NCBI GenBank assembly: GCA_964636325.1
Contig: CAZWRV010000012.1
Span: forward strand, 30,323 to 94,322
Direction: 5' to 3'
DNA length: 64,000 nucleotides
Source of the DNA: CAZWRV01 sp964636325
GTDB lineage: Bacteria > Verrucomicrobiota > Lentisphaeria > Victivallales > GWF2-50-93
A model generated the notes under the pieces. The model saw nothing but the letters and a program-made list of their open reading frames with translations, was not told the DNA's origin and ran no database searches. Below are positions 33,732 to 43,200 of this stretch, one piece after another. The translations under genes were made by a program, and so were the position numbers. Numbering within the stretch: position 1 is the first letter of the stretch; every line of letters starts with the position of its first letter.

Positions 33732-36700
33732 TCATTTATCTACCCCAGTGAGGTCAAGCAGCCTCCATTTATCGGGCGCCTTGAGGGTGACAATTTGATT
33801 CTCTTTCGATTTGTGTAGGACGATCTTTCTTTTCCTGGGGAGGAAGTGCGCCTCCGCTGGAAACTTGCTTGACAAGGCAAATTCTCCGAACGAAACGCGG
33901 CCGACCGCAGCAAGAGAGAGCGTCAGGCCGTCGCTGCGGTTCTGGATGGCGGCGGCGGTTCCCTCGAAAGAAAAAACCTCGCCAGAAGCTTTTGATTTTT
34001 CATGGTTTAAGAAAGAGTAGTCGGTTCCAAATGCTCCTTGGGCCATGATGACTTTTCCGTCGCAGAGGGATTTGAACGATGGTGCCGCGCTACCTCTTTT
34101 CCTGGGGAACATCGCGACGAAGTATGCGCCATCGCCGGGAAGCTGCAGGTGGAGGAGGTCGCGGTAATCCGGATAATCGTCGTCGAGGGTGCTGACATGA
34201 TGCCAGACGCAGCGTTCCGGCTTATATGTGGTTCCCCAGCGGAGTGTGTGGCGGGACGTATCAGCAGGCGAGGCGACGAAATATTCAATGTCGACGCCAT
34301 GCTGTCCGACCGCGGTGAAACGGTCGCCGAAGATTTCACGGGCAGGACGGATCGATCGGCTGTTTTCGCATTTCCGGATTTTTAAAGTTTCCTCAGGCGT
34401 GTCGAGGAAATCTGAAAGCGTCCACATGCTCCAGATTGTAGGCTGGCCGCCCTTGACGGTGTCGCGGAGGATAAGATATGCCGGCTGTGAAGCTGTTTCA
34501 CCTTTGACCATCATTGCCTGCCTCCGCCAGTGGAGCGGAGGGCGGCCTTCACCGGGAACCGAAGGCCACTCGGGGAGATTCTCGGCGAGCTTTGAACAGA
34601 CGGGCTGCCGGTGGACCATGGCGACGTCGATCTCGGCGTAGTCAAGGCGGGGGAGGTGACTGAACACACCGATATTACTTATCCCCGGATTTTTACCGAA
34701 GCGTGCCATCTTCTTTTTCAAGCGTTTGCCGGACATCTCCTCCTGGGGAGTGATTTCAGTCCCGGTGTATCCGAAACAGCTTCTCCTCCGTTCCGGGCTG
34801 TTGTCCTTTCGCGCCAGGCTGACCCGGCTTGTCAGGCATTCCTCGCGTTCGGAATAGCCGCCGAAGAAGGAGCCCGCGAGTGGCGAACCCATTGCGTGGA
34901 ACATCGAGACGCAGCCGGTTTCCGAGGGGAAGACCTGATGGTTGAAATCGGCGGAGACGATGTTGGCGTAGAATTCGTCTTTTGTCCCGAAACCGTGCCG
35001 GAAGATGACTCCCGCCTGCGGGAAGGCTTCGGATTCCCATGAGGGATGCGCAGCAGGCAGCCCCGTATCCGTATAGGCCTCCTCCCAGCCGCCGAACTGC
35101 TCGACGTCATAAGACGGCCCAGTCTTAAGCCAGCACCATTGCTGTTCGGCGGAATACCGGGGATCGGTCTTCCTTGTCGCACGGGCCATGATCCCTGCGA
35201 GTGCCCAGCGGTGTCCCGCCTGCGAGCGGCCGTGAGGGGGCAGTGCCCGCCTGCCGTCCTTGGGGTTGCGGATGCCGCAGGGCGCATACTGCTTCGCCAT
35301 GAAGGAACACAGTTTCTTCATCCTGGTGTCGTTGACGTAATCTGCGAATCCCGCACTTTTAGCCATGACCGCGAACGACAGCATTGCCGAGGCGGTCACA
35401 TGCACGTAGTTGGAGACGCTTTCGGGCCATTCGCCCTCCGGACCGACCTGGGCAAGCATGTCCTCCATCATCGCGGCGGCGGGCCTGAACCATGTCTCCG
35501 CCATGGGGTGTTCTTTGAGGACGCAGGCGATCCTGCCTAGGTTCAGCAGGTGGTTCACGCTCATGTTCAGGTTGTAGGAACGGTAGCCGCGCTCCACCGA
35601 CCAGTTGGACGGATCCGCAAGATGGTATGCCAGGAAAACCATCTTCGCGCGCATAACCCCGCTTTCCTGCGCGTCGATGAGGCCGCTGTCTATGAGCGCA
35701 TCGTAGAGCACGACAGCCTGGGCGAGGAAACGCATCTTATCAAAAGCGCCCATGCAGTCGAGATATTTGCGGAGTCTGCCGACGAGTTGGAGCTTCTCTG
35801 CCACCTTCGGATCGCCAGTTAGAAGATATGCGGCCGTCGCCTTGCTGTCTGCGATATGCGGCTTTCCGAATGTCTCCTCGCTGCCGAGGTCGATCAGCTT
35901 GCGGACCCTTCCGTGGCCTGCCGTATATTTCCTTCTGAGGGCCGCCAATTCCTGTGCGCTTAGAAAGAGGCGGGGATGCCTTTTCGATTCCTTCCAGCAA
36001 AAGATCATCTCTTTAATATTTTGGAATTCACGGCCCACGCCCGCCTCTATTCCGCCGATGTTCCAGCACCTTCTGCCGTTGGCGGCGTTCATATGGAGGT
36101 AAATATCGCCGTTTTCCCCGCGGCAGATCGGGATCATCTTTCGTCTCCAGCCGTCCCATGGGCAGAGTGTTCCGGCCGGCGCCGGCTCCACCCATTCCCC
36201 CGGAAGACAACTTGCTATGGAAAGGCACTTGCCGAGAGCCGGCGTCTTCAGCGCCCACGACGTCTGAGTGCGGTCGTCCCACCAGTCGTTCCACGGGACG
36301 AGGTTGGTGATATTGCCCGGAGGCTGATCTTCAAGATTCACGTCGGCGGCACCGCCCTGTTCCGCGCCCCAGCTGTTCGTTCCATGCTCCCACGGCAGCT
36401 GATCCAGGCAAAGTCGGTCGAAGCCGGGTTTTAGGTAGAGCTCCCAGCGGTCGTCAAGCGAATCGCCGGTCCATCTCTCATAGACAAACAGCCTGGAGTC
36501 GCCGGCGGCCAGTTGGAAGGTCAACTCCAGTATCTCTCCGCCTTGATATTCGTAAGTAATACGTATTGAGGCGAATATGGGGCCTTGCTCGAGCAGTCTG
36601 GTCTGACACCGCCTTATTTTGCGCGGGCCTTGGAGCCTGCTGCTCCCGAAAAGGGGGCCGTCGCCGACGCTCATGGCCTTGACTGGGCCGGGAACTTGTC

Positions 36701-37163
36701 CGGAGGGGAGGGGGCTTTCGAATTTGGCCTGCACATTGGGGAATGAAACAGAAACATGGGTGTTCTCAATCCGTATGTCATTATCCGAAACGGCTATTCG
36801 CAAATCTCCAGCGGACACGGAGGAACTGCCTGGCCTCGGGCTGAAGCGGATCTGATATTCGACGGACGAGAACGGTTCGATGTCCAGAATGGCCGCGAGT
36901 TTCGCAGACTTGACATATTCGGTTCCCGGCCAGCATATGACATCCGTGAGCTGGGCCGGAAGTTCGCCGCCTGGACTTTCGATGGAAACGCGGCCGACGC
37001 GGCGTTCGCTCGTCTTGAATTCCATAGGGAAAAACAGCAGTTCGCGCTTCCAATTCCGTCCGAAAGGCTCTTTGAGTGCGATTGTTCTCATATGTCGCCT
37101 GAATTTACTAATCGTCTCGAAATCGCATGGAGGCACCGGCGGGTTCATCCCGGCGGTGGACAT
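33732..37163 (-). CDS. heparinase II/III-like protein
   Basis: The 1143-residue protein has an N-terminal beta-rich region of about 390 residues, then RHPRLFLSAQELAALRRKY (about residue 396), the typical opening of the alpha/alpha toroid of heparinase II/III and alginate-lyase-like proteins. Toroid helices include AYLLTGDPKVAEKLQL, NMSVNHLLNLGRIACVLKE and ETWFRPAAAMMEDM. A beta-sandwich with GVIFRHGFGTKDEFYANI and NHQVFPSETGCVSMFH follows. No signal peptide is seen. The ATG at 37163 overlaps the previous stop (TGATG). It could be an intracellular lyase or hydrolase for uronic-acid-containing oligosaccharides; catalytic residues are not certain. It is the last gene of the LacI-2 run. Confidence 0.65.
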   Translation of the reverse strand: MSTAGMNPPVPPCDFETISKFRRHMRTIALKEPFGRNWKRELLFFPMEFKTSERRVGRVSIESPGGELPAQLTDVICWPGTEYVKSAKLAAILDIEPFSSVEYQIRFSPRPGSSSVSAGDLRIAVSDNDIRIENTHVSVSFPNVQAKFESPLPSGQVPGPVKAMSVGDGPLFGSSRLQGPRKIRRCQTRLLEQGPIFASIRITYEYQGGEILELTFQLAAGDSRLFVYERWTGDSLDDRWELYLKPGFDRLCLDQLPWEHGTNSWGAEQGGAADVNLEDQPPGNITNLVPWNDWWDDRTQTSWALKTPALGKCLSIASCLPGEWVEPAPAGTLCPWDGWRRKMIPICRGENGDIYLHMNAANGRRCWNIGGIEAGVGREFQNIKEMIFCWKESKRHPRLFLSAQELAALRRKYTAGHGRVRKLIDLGSEETFGKPHIADSKATAAYLLTGDPKVAEKLQLVGRLRKYLDCMGAFDKMRFLAQAVVLYDALIDSGLIDAQESGVMRAKMVFLAYHLADPSNWSVERGYRSYNLNMSVNHLLNLGRIACVLKEHPMAETWFRPAAAMMEDMLAQVGPEGEWPESVSNYVHVTASAMLSFAVMAKSAGFADYVNDTRMKKLCSFMAKQYAPCGIRNPKDGRRALPPHGRSQAGHRWALAGIMARATRKTDPRYSAEQQWCWLKTGPSYDVEQFGGWEEAYTDTGLPAAHPSWESEAFPQAGVIFRHGFGTKDEFYANIVSADFNHQVFPSETGCVSMFHAMGSPLAGSFFGGYSEREECLTSRVSLARKDNSPERRRSCFGYTGTEITPQEEMSGKRLKKKMARFGKNPGISNIGVFSHLPRLDYAEIDVAMVHRQPVCSKLAENLPEWPSVPGEGRPPLHWRRQAMMVKGETASQPAYLILRDTVKGGQPTIWSMWTLSDFLDTPEETLKIRKCENSRSIRPAREIFGDRFTAVGQHGVDIEYFVASPADTSRHTLRWGTTYKPERCVWHHVSTLDDDYPDYRDLLHLQLPGDGAYFVAMFPRKRGSAAPSFKSLCDGKVIMAQGAFGTDYSFLNHEKSKASGEVFSFEGTAAAIQNRSDGLTLSLAAVGRVSFGEFALSSKFPAEAHFLPRKRKIVLHKSKENQIVTLKAPDKWRLLDLTGVDK

Positions 37164-39160
37164 CACTGGGGATTCAGCAGGGAAATTGCTAATATCCTGA
37201 AGCCGTAGCGTTCGATTTCCAATTTGAATTCTGCCGTGCCGTCCGTAGAATTGGATCCTTCCACGGGGACATCGTTCCAGATGTCCATCGCCCTTGGCGA
37301 TTTTGCTCCGACCGTAATCTTTCCGGACCATGGTTCTCCGGCATGGTTGAAGAGCGAGACCCAGAGCCTTCCATCGCCGCGGTTGATCGCGATTTCAATC
37401 GTGCCTGCATCATCAAGGCGGACCGGAATTTGCGGACGGACGGCCATGTCAAGCAGGCGGACGAAGCTTCCGAGCAGTTGGCATGCTTCGCTCTGCCCGA
37501 ACGGCGCGGCCGACAGGAGTATCTGGCCCGCGCCGAGACGGCGGCGGTAAGAGACAGCATCCCCTTTGCCGTTCCTTGCCAGCGGCTCTGCTTCAAGGGC
37601 GTTATAGCGGACATAGGGATAGCTCGGTTCAAAAAATTGTTCAGTATCCCAAAAGACATCTCCCACCGCCATGCCTCCGCCTGTTTCCATGACGCCTGCT
37701 AGGGCATGGGCGCTTCCTATGTTCGCGGACGTGAGGACAAGCGTCCCTCCGGCTTTGACATATTCTTTAAGCCTTGCCTCCAGCGCGGAGTCTATCTTCA
37801 GGCGGCCCATGACTGCAATCACCGGATATTTCTTGAGCACATTGACCGGCGCATCTTCAAGGAGGACGTCGATCCCGTCGCACCAGCGGGTCCGGGTCAG
37901 CTTGCCCTTGTCGTAAGGGCGCATGTCGGCGCCGGAGCGCAGGGCATTCATGTATTCCTCGTGATTGCGCCACGGGACGTCCGGGTTCGCGTCGGGCTCG
38001 TAGCTTCTCGGCGCAAGTTTGTAGCCGGGGAACGCGAGATCGAAAAAGTTCTCGATCATCCGGTCGCCGTTCTCGTACGGCACCTTGTTGCCCCAGACGA
38101 AATAAGGTGTTCCATATCTTGGCGCATCCCAGCCGTGGTCGTGTTCGAGCATCACTGCGAGCGGGACGAAAGGCGCAGGGCGGTCCGGGTGCCGGCGCAA
38201 TGCGAAGTCCGCAAACGCCGCGGCCATTTTACCGCATTCTGACAGTTTGGGTTTCTCGCCCTTCCTGACCGGGAGGAAATAAGCATGTTCGGTGACTTCC
38301 TGGAAGATGAAATCCATTCCGGCAAGATAGCCCAGGAGCCATCCTTTGAACAGATGGTCGGGATTCGCGCCGCCCATACGTCGGCCGTCTTCGCCGTAGC
38401 AGACAGGCAAGTGCGAGTCGCCGCCGGCGAACCAGCCGCCCCAGGAGGAGAAATCGATGCCGCAGAGGCCATCGTGCTGGGCTGCGGCGCCGCGGAGGAA
38501 GCCCAGGCTCAGCTGAAGGTTTCCGAACCAGGCGCTCTGCTCGAGCCAGACCATCTTGAAGCCCCACTCATAATAATGGTGCAGGGCATAGAGCGCCGAG
38601 GAATGCGCGGCCATCCGTGTCCATTCCGGCATGGAGCCGGTTTCGATGTGGCGCGCGATGTCCCCGAGCGGGAGCAGCGGGCTGGCGCAGTCGCGGACAT
38701 GGTGCCATTTCCCGTGGCGGTTCGGATCGGCCCATGTCTCGGCGGCCCTGCAGAGCCAGTGCTTGAAGTAGGCGGCGGCGTCGGATCTGGACGCGAAGCC
38801 GTCCGGACAGCTGCCGATCCATTTCCAGAAGGATCCGTCGAGCTCTCCGAAAGGGGTCAGCCATATCTTGCCTGGATGCTCCCGCATCTTTTCAAAGAGC
38901 ATGGCGATCGTCTCCTTCTGGCAGCGGAAGGTGTCCACCATGACGAAATCGGCCCCTGCGGCGAGAATCTGCTCAAGCCTTGCGGCGTCGAACCCGTCGA
39001 AGTCGCCGACCACGCGCAGGCCGTTGCAGAGGCCGGTCTTGAGGTTGTAGATTCCGTCAGGCTGGGTCACAGCGGTGCTTTTGTCCCATTCCCGGGTCGT
39101 GCCCTTCGCCGGATCCAGGAAGATTCCTGTGCGGAATTCGTTGCCGATTATCGTCTTCAA
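37163..39160 (-). CDS. cytoplasmic TIM-barrel plus GATase-like protein, paralogue A
   Basis: The 665-residue protein lacks a signal peptide. It contains a barrel-like half (DFVMVDTFRCQKETIAMLF, GKIWLTPFGELDGSFWKWI, YLAGMDFIFQEVTEHAYF). A middle block, PYFVWGNKVPYENGDRMIEN to GADMRPYDKG, is clearly homologous to the protein at 44128-46422. A class-I glutamine-amidotransferase-like fold as in GH42 trimerisation domains follows (YPVIAVMGRLKIDSALEARL, AGGTLVLTSANIG), then a C-terminal beta domain (VSLFNHAGEPWSG). It starts with TTG at 39160 behind a strong GGAGG six bases upstream. It is probably a glycosidase-like enzyme; family not recognised. Confidence 0.65.
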   Translation of the reverse strand: MKTIIGNEFRTGIFLDPAKGTTREWDKSTAVTQPDGIYNLKTGLCNGLRVVGDFDGFDAARLEQILAAGADFVMVDTFRCQKETIAMLFEKMREHPGKIWLTPFGELDGSFWKWIGSCPDGFASRSDAAAYFKHWLCRAAETWADPNRHGKWHHVRDCASPLLPLGDIARHIETGSMPEWTRMAAHSSALYALHHYYEWGFKMVWLEQSAWFGNLQLSLGFLRGAAAQHDGLCGIDFSSWGGWFAGGDSHLPVCYGEDGRRMGGANPDHLFKGWLLGYLAGMDFIFQEVTEHAYFLPVRKGEKPKLSECGKMAAAFADFALRRHPDRPAPFVPLAVMLEHDHGWDAPRYGTPYFVWGNKVPYENGDRMIENFFDLAFPGYKLAPRSYEPDANPDVPWRNHEEYMNALRSGADMRPYDKGKLTRTRWCDGIDVLLEDAPVNVLKKYPVIAVMGRLKIDSALEARLKEYVKAGGTLVLTSANIGSAHALAGVMETGGGMAVGDVFWDTEQFFEPSYPYVRYNALEAEPLARNGKGDAVSYRRRLGAGQILLSAAPFGQSEACQLLGSFVRLLDMAVRPQIPVRLDDAGTIEIAINRGDGRLWVSLFNHAGEPWSGKITVGAKSPRAMDIWNDVPVEGSNSTDGTAEFKLEIERYGFRILAISLLNPQ

Positions 39161-39180
39161 CTTTGCCTCCTAGTATTAGT

Positions 39181-39981
39181 TTAAAAATCATCTTCAAATA
39201 TCTGCATATTTTCCGCGACGGCCAGCCCTTTCTCGGACGCGACGACCCGGATTGACCGGGGAAAATATTTCGCATCCGCGTCGTCCGTGAATTCCATTTT
39301 GCCTTTTAGCTTCTGGTTCGGGGGCGTTGAGATCAGGTCCGGCCGGAACAGCTTGAACGCGAACGCCGGATCCGTAGTTTTTCCAACGGATTCAAGGAGC
39401 GGGGTGACGTCCCTCAGGAGAATATTGTCGAGGAACAGGTCGCATCCGAACTTCCTTGCGCCGTTGCTCATGTCCAGCTCCAGGAGCAGGGACTGCGACT
39501 TCTCCGGAACCTGGAAGACGAATGTGAACGGCGACCATTCCGCGACGGCCTGATATGGGAACTGGACGGTTTCGGCCCCGAGTCTTTTCCCGCCTTCGTC
39601 AAGCGGCAGGATTTTCAGAACCGCCGAGGAACCGCCGTCCACCCATCCGCCCGGGCAGAACCGCCGGCTGCGGAACCAGCCTGTCAGCATGAACTGCCGC
39701 CCCGATTTCAACGGGATTTGTGGGAAGATGAAGGCGGCGTTGCCCTCGCCGGAGAAGGACAGGCGCAGCGCGTGTTTCCCCTTATGGGGCAGTTCCGCTG
39801 AGACTGCGAGTTCGCCGCCGCCGGAAGCGCTGAAGCCGGCCGGGGCAGTCCCTTCGCCGACATCCTCGAAGCTCCAGCGGAAAAGTGTCGGTATTTCTTC
39901 CGCCGCAGCCAGTGGTGCGGCAGTCAAGGTGAAGACGCAAAGGAAGACCCATGGCATAAAGAAATATCTTATGCTTCTCAA
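39181..39981 (-). CDS. secreted jelly-roll (CBM4-like) protein
   Basis: The 266-residue product starts at a TTG (39981) with AGGGGA upstream, followed by RSIRYFFMPWVFLCVFTLTA and cleavage after AAA/AAE. One jelly-roll domain follows: LFRWSFEDVGEGTAPAGFSA, HKGKHALRLSFSGEGNAAFI, FMLTGWFRSRRF and CDLFLDNILLRD, the layout of CBM4/9/16-type binding modules. The rest, about 60 residues, has no recognised domain. Farther upstream in-frame starts lie within the repeat at 40037-40099. It sits 20 bases before the TIM-barrel gene at 39160 and probably binds a glycan at the cell surface. Confidence 0.65.
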   Translation of the reverse strand: MRSIRYFFMPWVFLCVFTLTAAPLAAAEEIPTLFRWSFEDVGEGTAPAGFSASGGGELAVSAELPHKGKHALRLSFSGEGNAAFIFPQIPLKSGRQFMLTGWFRSRRFCPGGWVDGGSSAVLKILPLDEGGKRLGAETVQFPYQAVAEWSPFTFVFQVPEKSQSLLLELDMSNGARKFGCDLFLDNILLRDVTPLLESVGKTTDPAFAFKLFRPDLISTPPNQKLKGKMEFTDDADAKYFPRSIRVVASEKGLAVAENMQIFEDDF

Positions 39982-40036
39982 AGAAATCCCCTGTAACTCG
40001 ATTATCTTTATCGTGAGCTTCGTCAATTTCCGGGGG

Positions 40037-40099
40037 GCAGCCGAGCTCAACCGCTTTTCCCTAGTCGGGGTTTTGAGAGCGGCTCGGCTCTGCCTTCCG
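40037..40099. repeat. GGCTCAGC dispersed palindromic repeat, diverged copy 4
   Basis: GCAGCCGAGCTCAACC (40037-40052) and GGCTCGGCTCTGCCTTCCG (40081-40099) are related to both modules of the copies at 15915, 18840 and 30137. It abuts the MITE-like element at 40110. Confidence 0.5.
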
Positions 40100-40109
40100 C
40101 TGTTTCAAA

Positions 40110-40266
40110 TTCAGACATCCTGATCCGTGGGAAAGGAGTTGTTGTGAAATACCGACTCCCGGAAGGTATTTCAGTTCAGATTTACGGCGCCCCGCTCTGA
40201 AAAACCGAACGGGCATTTTCCAGTCATTTGCAAGCTTTTTATAGTTGACGGGTCAGGAAATCTGAA
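40110..40266. mobile_element. MITE-like element, copy 1 (157 bp)
   Basis: The element starts TTCAGACATCCTGATCCGTG and ends with the imperfect inverted complement, GACGGGTCAGGAAATCTGAA. Between them are CCCGGAAGGTATTTCAGTTC and GGCGCCCCG. A second copy with the same ends and near-identical interior is at 58256-58414. There is no coding capacity. Target-site duplication is not clear. It interrupts the LacI-2 run between the genes at 40296 and 39981. Confidence 0.75.
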
Positions 40267-40274
40267 ATTGGCAA

Positions 40275-40293
40275 AACTGCGGATTTCGCAGTT
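40275..40293 (-). terminator. candidate terminator after the ThuA/PHP-like giant gene
   Basis: On the minus strand, AACTGCG-AAATC-CGCAGTT is followed directly by TTGCC, giving TTTT at the stem end. It starts three bases after the stop of the gene at 40296, so part of the transcription may stop here before the jelly-roll gene. Confidence 0.45.
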
Positions 40294-40295
40294 CG

Positions 40296-43200
40296 TCACT
40301 TCCCTGGCACTTTGATCACCTTCAGTTCTCCGGGCTTAAGATCCAATTCCTGCCGCGGGAAATTGAAGTCGGGCAGCGGCAGTCCGGGTTTAAGAGTGAC
40401 TTTCAATTGTTCGTCCGTCGGGTTGTTGACGGTGACGGCGTATGTGTATGGCTTCCAGGTCAGGGCGGTGACGTTGATGAAGACGCGCCTGTCCGAGCAT
40501 GTGACCGGGTGTCCTGCCAGGATCTGCAGCGGATCGTCTCCGGGCCTGGGAAGATCAACAGTTACATATCCGATGCCGCCGTTGCCGCCAAGAGGTTTGA
40601 GGCCGTCCTCGACCTCTCGTTTGAACTGTATCGAGTATCGGAGGTGCCAGGTTGCGACGGAGTCGACATATGTCAGTTTCGGCTGGTAGCGCATCATGGA
40701 CCAGCGGTCGTTTGCGTTCTTCAGGCGCACGCCGAGCTGCGGGAGGGGGGCGGAAAGGTCGGGCGAGAAAGTCATGTCGGCGTAGCCGTCCTTGCCGATG
40801 TCGATGTCGCAGAATCCTTCGACCGGAGGCATCCGTGTTCCTGCCTTAACCACGAGCTTTATGTCCGGCGTTCCATCGAGTCCCAGCCAGTCGGCCACGC
40901 GCTGATACCACCAACCGCCGTTCATGTCGGGGGCGCGTCCGCCGCCGGCCCCGCCGGAGCAGTCCGGCCTGTAGCCGCCGACCTGCAGCGTGCTGGCCGT
41001 CAGGCGGTCCCCCTTCTTGTATCGCGTGTTTGACGGGATGGTTTCGATTCCTACGAAGGAGACTCCGTTGCCTTTGATGAGCTTGCGCTTGTAGTCGTCG
41101 GTGATGAAGATGGCGCATGCGCCGGATCCCTGCATTGTTCCGTGGCAGGCGGCGAATCCGCCTCTTCCGATGCGGAAGTCCGATTCGATGAACTTGTCGA
41201 GTTCGGCCTGCTGGCCCGGGATGTTGAAGCTGTAGACCGGGGCCTTCGGCCCCTCCGAGCATGCGAACACTGCGCCGTTGCCGGGGATGATCCCCATTTT
41301 GCGGTAATCAATGAAGGTGCTGGGGAAATAGTTGATTTTGCCGTCCTGTTTCATGGTGACGAAGCTTTCGCGCTTCGTCATGCCGCCGCAGCCTTCGAAG
41401 CGCCAGCCGACCGTGCCTGTGCATCCGCGTTCCACCAGGGGGCCGTAGGTGTACCAGGCGTGAATGATCTTTTCCGAGGGCGGATAGCTGTAGTCGCTGG
41501 TGGTGGCTACGATGCTGGCGTCCTCGCTCCACAGGGGCTGGAACGGGTGTGCGCCGCCGAAGCCCTTGCAGGCCGTCTCCTTTATTCCCAGATCGAGTTC
41601 CGGCATGTAGTGGTGGAATTCCAGGGTCGCTTCAAGGCCGAGGAACCCGTCGTATCCGTCGGCCATGAACTTGCGCCCCTCCTGCCGTCCCCAGCCCATG
41701 CGCGGATCGCCGTATGGGCCGTGGAAGAGGCAGCCGTTGATGCGGTCGCTGCAGAAATAGCTCTGCGCCGTGTGGTTGCCGTCCTGCACCGCGCCCGAGT
41801 ATGCTGTCCTGCCGTTCACGTCCTTGGCGGCCAGCATGAGCTGCTGCATCTGCTTGTGGGACAGCTCGAAGATGTGGTGGAAATTCTTGGCGCCGTCCAG
41901 CTTGATACGGCAGAAGAGGTCTACGCCGTCCCATATTTCGATGGTGTCGAGGCCGTCTTCGCTTGTGACCGAGCATTCGACGCGCCACCGGTAGTTCGGT
42001 GTGACCCACTGCCTGAGCGGCATGCAAGAGTAGTCGCGGTTCTGGCATGTCCACCGGCGTATCTCCGGCGCCTTCATCGGGCTGACGCTGACGGAGGATT
42101 CGCGGCCGCGGAAGCCGTATGCCAGCACGTTCTGGATGTCCTTTACGTCGTTGGCGATAACCCTTGTAAGGGCGTGTTCCGCGGCGGCCTGGGCAAGCTC
42201 GTCTGCGCTCCGGACGAAATCTATCGCGTAAGGCTTGATGCACAGCGCCAGGTCGTTCACGTCCTTGAAGGCCTCCCAGTTCTGTTCCGGCCCCTCGACG
42301 AGTTTTCCGGAGTCGTAGTGATACAGGCCGACCGAGCTGTATAGGCGCAGGTCATACATGGGGCCGCGCACCTGCCCCTCCGGCGCCTTCGCTGTGAAGT
42401 TGTAATATCCCATGTCGTTGACGCCCTGGATCTTGCTGATCATGAAGTCGATCATGGCCGTGAGTCCGCTCCCGCTTTCCGTGGCGGCCATGTTGAAACG
42501 CTTCCCGTCCTCGGCGAGCCATTTCGCGGGCCATTCGAGCTTCGGGCCGAAGACGAACAGCGAATGGTTGCGGTTGTCGTCGATGGCGTATCCTGGGAGC
42601 GCGAGGAAATCATCACTGCACAGCTTGGCGCACTCCTTCGATAGGGTGTCGAGCTTTTCCGGCGTCATCATGTCGAAGCGTTCGAGGAATACGATGAAGC
42701 CCAGTCCGGCTTTTTTCGCCGCCGCGGCCATCTCGTCCACTGAGGACTTGCCGTCGGAGAGCGAGCTTCGCGCGCCGATCAGCCCCGTGAAAGGCTTCGC
42801 TCCCCACTGCAGGAGGTCCTTCCAGAACTGCCATGCGTCTTCCATGCCGTGGTATGATGCGATCTTCTTCAGTTCGGCGAGGTTCTTCCCGGCCAGTGCC
42901 GTCTCCGGCGGAAGTTCGCTCTGGAACTTGAGCGTCTCCCAGTCGAGCGGCGGCTGGGGCGCCGGCCGGAAGACTCCGAGGCGGGTTTCGTCCTGGACGT
43001 AGCCGCCCGGCGTGCCGGCCGCCAATGCGGGCTCCGCCAGCCAGCGCAATGTGTTGTCGATCAGGGATTCCAGGCAGCTTTTCCTGCCTTTGAGCGTGCC
43101 GCCGAGGGCGATGTTGGGAGAGTCGTCGTTCACGCCGCCGCCATGGACATGACGGTAGCCGTTGCACCAGATCATGTTGTCGTCCATCGGCAGATATGCA

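Noticed and set aside
41142..42344. 400-codon plus-strand open frame opposite the ThuA/PHP-like giant
   Set aside because: Ala/Val-rich shadow frame with no start signal or recognisable domain.
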